64,000 bases of DNA from Oceanobacillus iheyensis HTE831. Its GTDB lineage: Bacteria > Bacillota > Bacilli > Bacillales > Amphibacillaceae. The notes below the pieces were generated by a model. That model did no database searches. It was not told where the DNA came from and worked only from the letters and a program-made list of their open reading frames with translations. Of this stretch, positions 32,698-42,051 are shown one piece after another. The stretch covers positions 226,501-290,500 of the forward strand of contig NC_004193.1 in assembly GCF_000011245.1 (NCBI RefSeq), read 5' to 3'. Each line of letters starts with the position of its first letter. Within the stretch, counting starts at the first letter, position 1. A program made the translations under genes and the position numbers.

Positions 32698-34500
32698 ATG
32701 TGCGGAATCGTCGGTTATATTGGACAAAATGATACAAAAGAAATTTTACTAACAGGTTTAGAAAAGCTAGAATATCGAGGATATGACTCTGCAGGAATTG
32801 CAACGCTAAATGATAATGGCGTTCATGTAACAAAAGTAAAAGGTCGTATTGCTACATTGCGTGAGGATGTAGATACGACAATTGATTCTACAATGGGGAT
32901 TGGGCACACACGTTGGGCAACACATGGTGTACCAAGCGTAATGAATGCTCATCCACATCAAAGTACTTCTGAAAGATTTACTATTGTTCATAACGGTGTT
33001 ATTGAAAATTATAATGATATTAAAAATGAGTACCTTGCAGATGTATCATTTATAAGTGAAACAGATACAGAAGTAATCGTACAATTAATCGAAAAACTTC
33101 ATGAAAAATATCAAGATACAAAAAAAGCTTTTAGCGAAGCAATGAGCCTGCTTAAAGGTTCTTACGCAATTGGATTAATTGATGCGGAAGATAGCGAGAC
33201 ACTTTACGTTTCTAAAAATAAGAGCCCACTATTGGTTGGTTTAGGTGATGGTTTTAATCTTGTAGCAAGTGATGCAATGGCTACATTAAGAGAAACAGAC
33301 CAATACTTGGAAATTTTTGATAAAGAAATCGTACTTGTAAGCCGCAACTATGTAGAAGTACAAACACTTGATGGTCAAGTGGTAGAGCGTAAGCCTTTCA
33401 CTGCTGAAATAGATGCAAGTGATACAGAAAAAGGAACTTACCCTCACTTCATGCTAAAAGAAATTGATGAGCAGCCAATTGTAATGCGTAAAATCATCCA
33501 AGAGTATCAAAATGACAATGGTCAGTTGAAACTTGATCAAGATATTCGAACAGCTATGAAAGATGCAGATCGAATCTATATCATTGCAGCAGGAACAAGT
33601 TACCATGCTGGATTAGTTGGTAAAGAATTTATTGAAAAACTAGCGAATATTCCAGTTGAAGTTCATGTAGCAAGTGAATTCTCATATAACATGCCATTAC
33701 TATCTGAAAAACCATTATTTGTATTTATCTCACAAAGTGGAGAAACAGCAGATAGTCGTGCCGTATTAGTAAAAATCAAGGAATTAGGACACCCAGCACT
33801 TACACTAACAAATGTGCCAGGTTCTACTCTTTCTCGTGAAGCAAACTATACCATGCATTTACATGCAGGACCTGAAATTGCTGTTGCTTCAACAAAAGCA
33901 TATACAGCGCAAATCGCGGTACTTGCTATATTAGCAGTAGATACAGCAAGAGTGAAGGGTCTTGAATTAGACTTTGAACCACTTCAAGAGCTTGCAATTG
34001 TTGCAAATGCGATGGAAGTACTAACAGATCAAAAAGAAGAATTAGAACAATTAGCAAGAGATTATTTCGGAACAACACGCAATGCGTTCTTTATCGGACG
34101 TAGCACAGACTACCATGTTGCACAAGAAGCAGCGTTAAAGCTAAAAGAAATCTCTTATATCCAAGCAGAAGGTTTTGCTGGTGGAGAATTAAAACATGGT
34201 ACGATCGCGCTAATTGAAGAAGGAACACCAGTTATTGCGTTAACCACTCAAGAAAATGTAAATTACTCTATTCGCGGAAATGTGCAGGAAGTTGTTGCTC
34301 GTGGAGCAAATGCGATGGTCGTAAGCATGAAAGGTCTAGAGCAAGATGAGGATGCATTCGTAATCCCTCATGTGCATGAGCTATTAACACCATTAGCAAG
34401 TGTTATCCCAATGCAATTACTAGCGTACTATGCTGCACTTCACCGTGACTGTGACGTTGATAAGCCAAGAAACTTGGCTAAGTCGGTGACAGTTGAGTAA
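32698..34500 (+). CDS. glmS: Glutamine-fructose-6-phosphate aminotransferase (isomerizing)
   Basis: 600 residues, preceded by CAAGGAGG. The N-terminal glutaminase starts MCGIVGYIG with the nucleophile Cys after Met, and the domain has HTRWATHG and HNGVIENY. Two SIS sugar-isomerase domains follow (AAGTSYHAG and [29 protein letters not shown]), and the end is [12 protein letters not shown]. It makes glucosamine-6-phosphate, the entry to amino sugars for the cell wall. It is controlled by the ribozyme in its leader. Confidence 0.97.
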   Translation: MCGIVGYIGQNDTKEILLTGLEKLEYRGYDSAGIATLNDNGVHVTKVKGRIATLREDVDTTIDSTMGIGHTRWATHGVPSVMNAHPHQSTSERFTIVHNGVIENYNDIKNEYLADVSFISETDTEVIVQLIEKLHEKYQDTKKAFSEAMSLLKGSYAIGLIDAEDSETLYVSKNKSPLLVGLGDGFNLVASDAMATLRETDQYLEIFDKEIVLVSRNYVEVQTLDGQVVERKPFTAEIDASDTEKGTYPHFMLKEIDEQPIVMRKIIQEYQNDNGQLKLDQDIRTAMKDADRIYIIAAGTSYHAGLVGKEFIEKLANIPVEVHVASEFSYNMPLLSEKPLFVFISQSGETADSRAVLVKIKELGHPALTLTNVPGSTLSREANYTMHLHAGPEIAVASTKAYTAQIAVLAILAVDTARVKGLELDFEPLQELAIVANAMEVLTDQKEELEQLARDYFGTTRNAFFIGRSTDYHVAQEAALKLKEISYIQAEGFAGGELKHGTIALIEEGTPVIALTTQENVNYSIRGNVQEVVARGANAMVVSMKGLEQDEDAFVIPHVHELLTPLASVIPMQLLAYYAALHRDCDVDKPRNLAKSVTVE

Positions 34501-34969
34501 TTGAGGTTTAAACTGAACAGTTACAAAAAAGTCGAAAACCTGACAAAAAAATAGAAACCGATTTGAGTAAAAATATTTTTAAAGAACAACAGGATTAGCT
34601 TGTTGTTCTTTTTTTTGAGGTTACATTTTGAAAATTTCTGATCAAATAAAGAAGGTTCCGCTATTAGGATTGATTGCCTTTAAGAGAGGTCTTTATCACC
34701 ACGAATGATTTATTACAAAAGGACTTTTTATTCAAACACCAAAAATTCCCCCGATAAATTTTCTTAATATTAATTCATTTTACTCTTGTAACTTAGGGTT
34801 ATGAAGGACCTTTGGAGTAGTGGTTTTATAAAAAAATTAACAAATTACATGATATCTAATCCCTTATACCCTATTTATTTATACCGTATTATCCCAACAG
34901 GAATTCCATCCAACATACCGAATCTTGAATAGATAAAGGTTAGATTAATAAAGTTATGGAGGGATTCAA
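34501..34969. other. Intergenic region between glmS and the large subtilase gene
   Basis: A strong terminator for glmS lies at 34581-34616 (AAAGAACAACA/TGTTGTTCTTT plus a T run). The remaining 350 bases are AT-rich and hold no gene that I can support; the subtilase promoter should be here, but no clear hexamer pair stands out. Confidence 0.6.
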
Positions 34970-37900
34970 TTGGGGAAACAAGTATTAAATTTTAACAAAA
35001 GGAAGGCAGTGTTAGTAAAGAGCGGTTACCTATTGCTCATTTTTGCACTAATCCTATCTATTTTTAATCCTTTTCTTAGTGTAGAACATAATGTAAAAGC
35101 TGATAGTAAAACATCAGCGGAAGATATTCTGGCATCCTTGTCTGAAGAACAAAGAGAAGCGTTAAAGAATTTAGAAGCAAGTCCAACTGAAGGGTTAATA
35201 GGGTTTGAAGAGAAGGATTTGTCTGTTGAAGAAGAAACGACTGTTATTGTAGAGTTTCAATCGAAACCAGAAGAAGTTGCTGTCCTAAGCTCTGCATTAA
35301 AAGGTGAAAAACTGTCTAATCAGAAAGCGAAGAATCAAGTATTAAAAGAGCATCAATCATTTGAAAAGTATGCAGAGGAGCATGAAGCTCAAATCGAAAG
35401 AACCTACCAATCTACATTTAATGGTGTTGCGGTGACTATTCCTGCAAATGAAATTGAAGGATTGTTAGAAATGGATGTTATTAAAGCGGTTTACAAGAGC
35501 AACACTTATTCCGTTGAACCGATTAAAAGTGACATTCAGGAAGAGGAACAGGAAGGCGGACATATGGCCGATAGTATACCTTTTTTAGGAGTCGATAAGC
35601 TTCATGATGAAGGTATAACTGGTGAAGGTGTCAAAGTAGGGGTTATAGATACAGGAATCGACTACAATCACCCTGATTTACAAGGTGCCTTTGCAGGTGG
35701 ATATGATTTAGTGGATAATGATTCAGATCCGATGGAAACGACATATGAGGACTGGGAAGAGTCTGGTCGTCCGCTGGTGGATCCTAATTTGAATGTTTAT
35801 TATACCTCCCATGGTACACATGTGTCTGGTACGATTGCGGCACAGGCAGAGAACGATGGAGGTTTTAAGGTTAAAGGGGTAGCTCCTGATGCCGAACTTT
35901 ATGGGTATCGCGTTTTAGGGCCTTATGGGGCTGGTACGACAGAAACGATTCTCGCTGGAATAGAACGGGCAGTAAATGATGGGATGGACGTCATCAACCT
36001 TTCCTTGGGGTCACGGGTTAACGATCCTTTAGACCCAACAAGTATTGCAATTAATAATGCGGTATTAAACGGTGTAGTTGCTGTTTTATCAGCGGGAAAT
36101 AATGGTCCCAACCCTTATTCTGTTGGTACACCGGCTGCAGCTGCTTTTGCCCTTACGGTAGGCGCGAGCTCCACCTCTATTTCATCGGTAAACTTTACGG
36201 CAAAAGACGTAAATAATCAAGGAATTACAATTAATCTAAAGGAATTTGCGAATAATTTTGTCACGGATTTGCGCTCCTTTGAAAACGAGCAGGTGGAAGT
36301 CGTTGACATGGGGGTTGGAAGAAGAAGTGATTATGAAGGCAAAGATGTGCGCGGGAAAGCAGTATTAGTCAATCGTGGAAGTATTGGTACGCAAGATAAG
36401 ATTGTATTTGCTAAAGAAAATGGAGCGAAAGCGGTATTTGTCTATCATGACGATCCGGAAATGGAAGAATTTTACTATTACACAGGAGAAGATCATCGGT
36501 TTGTTCCAACCTTCTACATGACGAACGAGGATGGAATCGAATTATTGGAGCTTCTTGATTCTGGTCAAACACAGCTAGAGCTCTCTGACTATTCCGTTTA
36601 TGAAACAGAAGAGGATATGCTGGGCGACTTTAGTTCAAGAGGTCCAACTAGAAGGAACATAGATATTAAACCAGAAGTAACAGCACCGGGGGTCAGTATT
36701 CTCTCCACTGTACCAGCATATTCTGTGTTCGTAGATGCATCTTCTGACTATCAATTTGCTTATGATCGTCATTCTGGGACATCTATGGCGGCACCTCATG
36801 TAGCAGGAGTCGTTGCACTTATGCTTCAGGAAAACCCAGATTTTAAGCCAGAGGATATCAAGACGATTTTGATGAACACTGCGGTAGAGCTAAATGGTGA
36901 AAATAGTGTGTTCGATGTAGGTGCTGGGAGAATTGATCCATATGAGGCTGTACATTCAGATGTAGAATTAAAGGTGATGGATGAGACGCCAATATTAGAT
37001 AATGGGGAACTGGTTTCTTTAGAGGAAATTACCGGTGGAATAAGCTTCGGATCTTATTTTACTGATGAAGGAAATGTTCGAGATCAAAGGTCAATCACCA
37101 TTGAAAATACACATAATAAAAATAAGAATTTCGATGTCTCTGTAGATTTTACGGAGTCTTCCCTAGATGCAGCCAAAAATGGAGTTCAAATTTCAGTCGA
37201 CAAAAGCGTGAAAGTCAAAAAAAATTCCGACACGAAATCAAATGTTTTCTTAACTGTACCGAAAACAGCTGAAATTGGAATTTATGAAGGCTATATTACT
37301 TTTGAAAATAAAAAAGATGCAGAAGAAACATATCGAATTCCATTTGCCTTTAGGACAATGGAGGGTGGCTTCAACTTTACAGAGCTGTCATCACCAGCTA
37401 TTTCACCTCCATATCTCCATGTGAAACATAAATATGATTCTGTATCTACTGTAGATTTAATCTTTAGCTTCAAGTCTCCGATGAAAAAAATCGATCTGAT
37501 TTTATCGGATGCGGAAACGGGTGAAGATTTAGGATTCCTGGCAACCGTAACCTTAGAAAATAACTACGACGGTATTAATTATCTTACCCCTAAAATCTTT
37601 AATGGGGAGTATTATGCTTTTACAGGAGATGAAAATAACCCAATTGCTTCAGAGACTACCCAGGCTCAGTCTGGTGCCTATACGATTAAAGTCGTCGGTA
37701 CAAGTCAGCGAGATCTTGTATTCACTGAGGAAAAGCATGTATTGATTGATGCCCAGGACCCGTCTTTCAAAACCTCTTTAGAAGATCTGGACTCACCTGT
37801 AATTGAATATGCAGAAAATCAAAGCGAATTTACATTCGATGTCGAGGCGCATGATCCAGAAATCGATAAGATGATGGAATTAGGAATGGATGCCGATCAA

Positions 37901-39046
37901 TCTCTAAATACGGTTGATTATTCCATCAATAATAATTTCAACCCAGAGCTACCTGTTGGAAAAGATGGCAAACTCGATTTGACGGTACCTTTAGATGAGT
38001 CTGATCCGTTTATGAGTTATGCTGTGAATGCAAATGACACGGCAAATAATCACAGTGAAAAAAGAACCTATTACTTCATTAAGGAAGACTTGCCATACGG
38101 ATACTTTGAATCAAATGCATCCAGTTTGAAAACTGGTGAAGAATTTACAGCAACATTGGTGTTGGAAAATGTGGAGAATTTGAAGGAAGGAAACTGGTCC
38201 ATTTCAAACTTTACAGAATCCTTTGAATTAGTGGATGCAAAAGCGAATGATAGTCTGACGGAAGATGAAAATCCAATCGTAAATACTGAATTACAAGGTA
38301 GCACATTAAATATCACGATGAATACAGACAAGCCTCTAAGCGGCAAGGTAAAAGCAGTAGACCTGAATATTAAGGTGAGTGATTCCAGTTTCCAGGTACT
38401 CGGGGAGATGGAGCCAACCCTAGAATATACGGACAGTGATAGTACCAAACATACCATTCCACACGCTGCGGAAGCGGTCAAGATTTCCCCTACTTTCTCT
38501 GAGATATATGGGAAATTAGATTCAGCTGCGTTAGGGTATGGCACGAATTGGACAAATGTAGATAAATCACTCATTCTTCGGGACCAAGACGGAAATGAGT
38601 ATGATGGAACAGATGGTATCGACCGATATGGATGGTTCCGAGTTTCCGATTTGCCGGTCAAAACAGAACCATTCGAATTTGAATTGATTGTTCCAGGACA
38701 CTTTACTTTGGAAAAAACATTCAATCTTGGTTTAGAAACAGACGATGAACCACTTGGTCAATTACTATTTTTATCCATTTTGAAAATGACACCAGGAGAT
38801 GTCAATCAGGACGATGTGATCGATATCGAAGACGCAATCCTAATCAAAGAACATTGGAACTCCAGTCATCGGAATACGGATATCAATTTCGATGGAACGG
38901 TGGATAGTGAAGATATAAATTTTGTAGTTTCAAACTACCTGACGAAAAACCCTGATGTGAAAGATGCACCAGAACCTCAATCAGAAAGTAATGGCATAAC
39001 ACTTGAAGATATTTTAGAGGAGTTGGGACTAGAGGAATTAGAATAA
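34970..39046 (+). CDS. Secreted subtilisin-like serine protease with PA and dockerin-like domains
   Basis: 1358 residues from a TTG start, with GGAGGG 6 bases before it. Signal peptide at about 1-44; inhibitor I9-type propeptide at about 85-180 (TTVIVEFQSKPEEVA, NGVAVTIPANEIEGLL). S8 catalytic domain with Asp227 (VIDTGIDYNHPDL), His281 (SHGTHVSGT), Asn377 (SAGNNG) and Ser605 (GTSMAAPHVAG), split by a protease-associated domain at about 430-535. A long beta-rich region follows. Near 1275-1330 lies a dockerin-like pair of calcium loops (DVNQDDVIDIEDA, DINFDGTVDSEDI). It is probably an extracellular protease of the lactocepin/Vpr type. Two neighbours share its propeptide. Confidence 0.9.
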   Translation: MGKQVLNFNKRKAVLVKSGYLLLIFALILSIFNPFLSVEHNVKADSKTSAEDILASLSEEQREALKNLEASPTEGLIGFEEKDLSVEEETTVIVEFQSKPEEVAVLSSALKGEKLSNQKAKNQVLKEHQSFEKYAEEHEAQIERTYQSTFNGVAVTIPANEIEGLLEMDVIKAVYKSNTYSVEPIKSDIQEEEQEGGHMADSIPFLGVDKLHDEGITGEGVKVGVIDTGIDYNHPDLQGAFAGGYDLVDNDSDPMETTYEDWEESGRPLVDPNLNVYYTSHGTHVSGTIAAQAENDGGFKVKGVAPDAELYGYRVLGPYGAGTTETILAGIERAVNDGMDVINLSLGSRVNDPLDPTSIAINNAVLNGVVAVLSAGNNGPNPYSVGTPAAAAFALTVGASSTSISSVNFTAKDVNNQGITINLKEFANNFVTDLRSFENEQVEVVDMGVGRRSDYEGKDVRGKAVLVNRGSIGTQDKIVFAKENGAKAVFVYHDDPEMEEFYYYTGEDHRFVPTFYMTNEDGIELLELLDSGQTQLELSDYSVYETEEDMLGDFSSRGPTRRNIDIKPEVTAPGVSILSTVPAYSVFVDASSDYQFAYDRHSGTSMAAPHVAGVVALMLQENPDFKPEDIKTILMNTAVELNGENSVFDVGAGRIDPYEAVHSDVELKVMDETPILDNGELVSLEEITGGISFGSYFTDEGNVRDQRSITIENTHNKNKNFDVSVDFTESSLDAAKNGVQISVDKSVKVKKNSDTKSNVFLTVPKTAEIGIYEGYITFENKKDAEETYRIPFAFRTMEGGFNFTELSSPAISPPYLHVKHKYDSVSTVDLIFSFKSPMKKIDLILSDAETGEDLGFLATVTLENNYDGINYLTPKIFNGEYYAFTGDENNPIASETTQAQSGAYTIKVVGTSQRDLVFTEEKHVLIDAQDPSFKTSLEDLDSPVIEYAENQSEFTFDVEAHDPEIDKMMELGMDADQSLNTVDYSINNNFNPELPVGKDGKLDLTVPLDESDPFMSYAVNANDTANNHSEKRTYYFIKEDLPYGYFESNASSLKTGEEFTATLVLENVENLKEGNWSISNFTESFELVDAKANDSLTEDENPIVNTELQGSTLNITMNTDKPLSGKVKAVDLNIKVSDSSFQVLGEMEPTLEYTDSDSTKHTIPHAAEAVKISPTFSEIYGKLDSAALGYGTNWTNVDKSLILRDQDGNEYDGTDGIDRYGWFRVSDLPVKTEPFEFELIVPGHFTLEKTFNLGLETDDEPLGQLLFLSILKMTPGDVNQDDVIDIEDAILIKEHWNSSHRNTDINFDGTVDSEDINFVVSNYLTKNPDVKDAPEPQSESNGITLEDILEELGLEELE

Positions 39047-39430
39047 AAAGGAAGAGAAGATAAAGAGATAAACACCAATATCACCTTTAATTAAAAATGG
39101 TAGAAAACTATTGGAGGAGGAAGAAGCGATGTCGTATGACGTTGCTTCTTCCATTTTTTCGAAGACATTGAAAGAAAATGTCGACGAAAAACGCTCGCAA
39201 CAAACAAAATTCGTGCAAATTCCCCCGAATTCAGCAAGGAATTATACCTATTTCTAAAGAACGGCTTTTGTTAATTTTTACTTATATTAACTGAATTCTC
39301 TTATATTTAATGGCTTTAATTGGATAATTTATAAGGAAAATCGTCTTAAATTATAGCTAAATCCCCCCAATGACAGGTTCAGATCCTCTATGTATAATGA
39401 GGGAAAATAGAATGAAATGGGGATGAGAAA
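39047..39430. other. Intergenic region with terminator and promoter
   Basis: A strong terminator lies at 39119-39159 (GGAAGAAGC/GCTTCTTCC plus T6) for the subtilase gene. A SigA-type promoter, ATGACA-17-TATAAT with an extended TG, lies at 39370-39398, 33 bases before the chimera gene. Confidence 0.65.
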
Positions 39431-40603
39431 ATGAACAGGGGAAAATTTTCAAAGGTTGCTTTGTGCATTGTCCTGCTATTTGGGGCAGTAGCACCTATAG
39501 GCACACAGTCTATTGGACATGCACAACCTCAATCTAGTGCTGGGGACATCTTATCCAATCTCTCACAAGAACAGAGAGAAGCATTGGATAACTTGGAAGC
39601 AAACCGATCCTTAAGAGGTTTGCAGCTTTCAAGAGACATAGATTTAAAGAGTGATGAAGAGGTAACAGTAATAGTAGAGTTTGATCAACTCCCTGCGAAG
39701 GCGGAACAGTTCCAAAAATCGCTTGAAGGGGAAAAAACCTCATTAGATACATTGGAGAAAAAAGTCGAAGAGTCTCACAAGAAATTTAAAAAAGACATAG
39801 ATACGAATATTAAAAAGAAGGCAAAATCTACAGATGATCCATATGAAATTAAGTATGAATATAAAACGGCTTTAAATGGAGTAGCCATTACACTTGCTGC
39901 AAATGAAATTGAAACCCTTCTTGAATCTGATGTGGTTAAAGCAGTATACAATGAGCATGAAGTACAATTATCCCCCCCTCCAAAAACCAATGAAGAAGAA
40001 GGTTCAACAACAAAAGTGGAGAGTATTCCTTTCTTGAATATTGACAAGTTGCATGAAGAAGGAATTACCGGTGCTGGGTTTGCACCTTCTCAATTAAAGT
40101 ATGGTGAGTGGTTAAAGATTGAAAACACAGGAGACATGGATGCATTCCTGAAAGCTACGTATAATCAGTCTCTAAGTGCAGATGTTCCATTAAATGCTTA
40201 TAAAGTGGGGTATATTGCATATAAATTCTCTGAAGGAGAAGAAATGACAGAAGATATATTAGAAGAATCAAGAATCTATCTAGATAAGTTGTTCAATGGT
40301 ACGACAAATGAAGTCACTTCTCATAAGATTGCTTCAGGGGTTGAAATGATCGTTGGGTTTGTAGAGGACGAAGAGGCTCAAGCAGCTGCAAAAAGCAGTA
40401 ACAAAAAAGCGAAGATGGTATTAGGTGACGGTTCAAAAGAAGGCGAAAAACATGAATTCTGGCAATTAAACGATGACCAATACATCGATCTTTCTTTCGC
40501 GATTAAGCTTGACGAAAAAGCTGGAAACGAATATCAGGGGGTAACGTATAGTTCAAACTTAAATGTAATAGCAAAACAAACCGATGATGGGGCAAAATAC
40601 TAG
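39431..40603 (+). CDS. Chimeric secreted protein: subtilase propeptide joined to a TasA/camelysin-like C-terminus
   Basis: 390 residues. Signal peptide (LCIVLLFGAVAPIGTQS), then an I9-type propeptide closely related to the upstream protease (DILSNLSQEQREALDNLEAN; NGVAITLAANEIETLLESD) up to FLNIDKLHEEGITGAG at about residue 216. There the protease would go on with its catalytic Asp segment, but this protein switches to FAPSQLKYGEWLKIENTGDM. The C-terminal 170 residues resemble the TasA/camelysin family, ending NEYQGVTYSSNLNVIAKQTD. No protease catalytic residues are present. It may be a deletion fusion of two secreted-protein genes; it has a promoter, a ribosome binding site and an intact frame, so it can be expressed. 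Confidence 0.7.
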   Translation: MNRGKFSKVALCIVLLFGAVAPIGTQSIGHAQPQSSAGDILSNLSQEQREALDNLEANRSLRGLQLSRDIDLKSDEEVTVIVEFDQLPAKAEQFQKSLEGEKTSLDTLEKKVEESHKKFKKDIDTNIKKKAKSTDDPYEIKYEYKTALNGVAITLAANEIETLLESDVVKAVYNEHEVQLSPPPKTNEEEGSTTKVESIPFLNIDKLHEEGITGAGFAPSQLKYGEWLKIENTGDMDAFLKATYNQSLSADVPLNAYKVGYIAYKFSEGEEMTEDILEESRIYLDKLFNGTTNEVTSHKIASGVEMIVGFVEDEEAQAAAKSSNKKAKMVLGDGSKEGEKHEFWQLNDDQYIDLSFAIKLDEKAGNEYQGVTYSSNLNVIAKQTDDGAKY

Positions 40604-40642
40604 TTACCACTATATAAATTTGTAATAATCAAGCTCGTTTTA

Positions 40643-40698
40643 GCGGGATGGAAAAGAAATAGATTGCTGGTTTCTTTTCCATCCCGCATGGTTTTTTC
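40643..40698 (+). terminator. Terminator of the chimera gene
   Basis: A perfect 17-bp stem (GCGGGATGGAAAAGAAA and its complement at 40671-40687) with an 11-base loop, followed by a T-rich tail. Confidence 0.8.
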
Positions 40699-40844
40699 TA
40701 AACTGAAGTGAGATTGAAACAGAGGTATTCTTAAAACAAAGCAAAATCTGATACAATGCTAAATGTACAGAGTAATATCATGTATAATGATTGGTAAGGA
40801 AATCCTGGTAAGTTATCTTTTACTTGCAAAATATAGGAGATAAA

Positions 40845-41351
40845 ATGTTTATGAAGAAATGTTTCTATAGGACTTTTATTTTTGTTTTCCTCATCATTAT
40901 AAGTGGATGTCAGATAAATAAAGAGGGATACAACGAACAAAAAGAGGAACAGGTGGTGGAAGAAACGATGAAATCCTACAGTAAAATAGATCCATCCATT
41001 GACCTATCAAGTAACGAGACAATCTCCGTCATTGTACAGTTTACTACCAAACCTGCTAAAGTAGCGGTTTTAGAAGCAGAGGCAAAGGGTATTGATTTAA
41101 CCCTGGAAGAAGCTAAACAACAAGTAGAAGAAAGTTATCAAACCTTTCAAAAGGAAATTCATACTTTTTTAGATGAAAATCAAGTTTCCTATCGTATTAA
41201 ACATCGATACAAGCACGCATTAAACGGTGTATCAATGGAACTTCCCGCAAACGAAATCAAACGTCTGATAGAATCTTCCGTTATTCAAAAGGTTTTTCCA
41301 AACGAAGAGATTCAATTGGATCCTCCTATCCAGCCATCTGATCAAATGTAA
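40845..41351 (+). CDS. Free-standing subtilase-propeptide-like (I9) lipoprotein
   Basis: 168 residues from the ATG at 40845 (TAGGAG 5 bases before; the ATG at 40851 is also possible). The signal peptide ends in the lipobox IISGC. Residues of about 55-160 form an I9-type propeptide domain (TISVIVQFTTKPAKVAVLEA, NGVSMELPANEIKRLIESS) like those of the two upstream genes, and the protein stops there. Free-standing domains of this type can act as inhibitors or folding helpers of subtilases, so it may control the large protease at the cell surface; that role is inferred. Confidence 0.75.
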   Translation: MFMKKCFYRTFIFVFLIIISGCQINKEGYNEQKEEQVVEETMKSYSKIDPSIDLSSNETISVIVQFTTKPAKVAVLEAEAKGIDLTLEEAKQQVEESYQTFQKEIHTFLDENQVSYRIKHRYKHALNGVSMELPANEIKRLIESSVIQKVFPNEEIQLDPPIQPSDQM

Positions 41352-42051
41352 GTGCTATTTTTTCCTTCTGACTGAAGGTTATTATAGCTTTACATTTTAA
41401 TGAAGACATAGTATGATTGAAAACACAAAATTAGATTTCAATGAAATTGACTATATATTAATAAGAGGTGCTTTTTGGTGAGTGCGGTAGGTATTTAAAT
41501 AGGTAAAATTAATGGAATAAACATGGGAGCAGAAGGGAATTATTTTCATAATGTCCTTATAGTTTGCTATGTCTTTATTCCGAATCCTATGAAGATACCT
41601 ACAGTACTACTTTATAAAGCGTGTAAATGGTAAGGAATAGGCTATGTTAGTATAGTTTATTTTATACACATGCCTTGTAAACGTAATGAAAACTGCGGTA
41701 TCCCCGCAGTTTTTTTGTGTTTATTTGATTCAATTTCATAATTAATATATTTGGTGTAAAATTCGTATGTTGCGTTGTTTGATTTCCATTGTAGACGGCG
41801 CTTCCGCAGGCACGACTTTAGCTAACTTGAAAAGAAGAACACTTTTCAAGTGGATCTTCAGCTCGTGCGGTTCCTGCAGGAGTCGTCGTCTTCCATCAAT
41901 CAAAGCCAAGTTATTGTTAGACTGAATTTAGCAATTATGAAAATGACTCAAATTTGAAATTTATAACATTCTATAGTTGAGTTATCATTGAAATCTAATG
42001 CGTAGGTATCTTCATTCTCGAACTAAAATATAAGAATGAGGAGATTACAAA
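41352..42051. other. Intergenic region with terminator and palindromic repeat
   Basis: No gene is seen in 700 bases. A terminator at 41690-41717 (AACTGCGG/CCGCAGTT plus T7) and a large palindromic element at 41779-41903 are the only clear structures. The stretch 41360-41690 is AT-rich without a usable frame. Confidence 0.6.
41779..41903. repeat. Palindromic repeat element of about 125 bp
   Basis: Outer arms TTGATT...AATCAA and nested arms: GACGGCGCTTCCGCAGGCAC on the left against GTGCGGTTCCTGCAGG-AGTCGTCGTC on the right, with a central TTGAAAAG/CTTTTCAA stem. It is GC-richer than its surroundings. Elements of this style (CTCCTGCGGG-type palindromes) are scattered in many Bacillaceae genomes; only one copy is seen in this window. 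Confidence 0.6.

Noticed and set aside
38071..38724. 217-codon frame antisense to the large subtilase gene
   Set aside because: It lies wholly within a long, well-supported gene, is rich in Ser and Phe as expected of an antisense shadow, and lacks a start signal.
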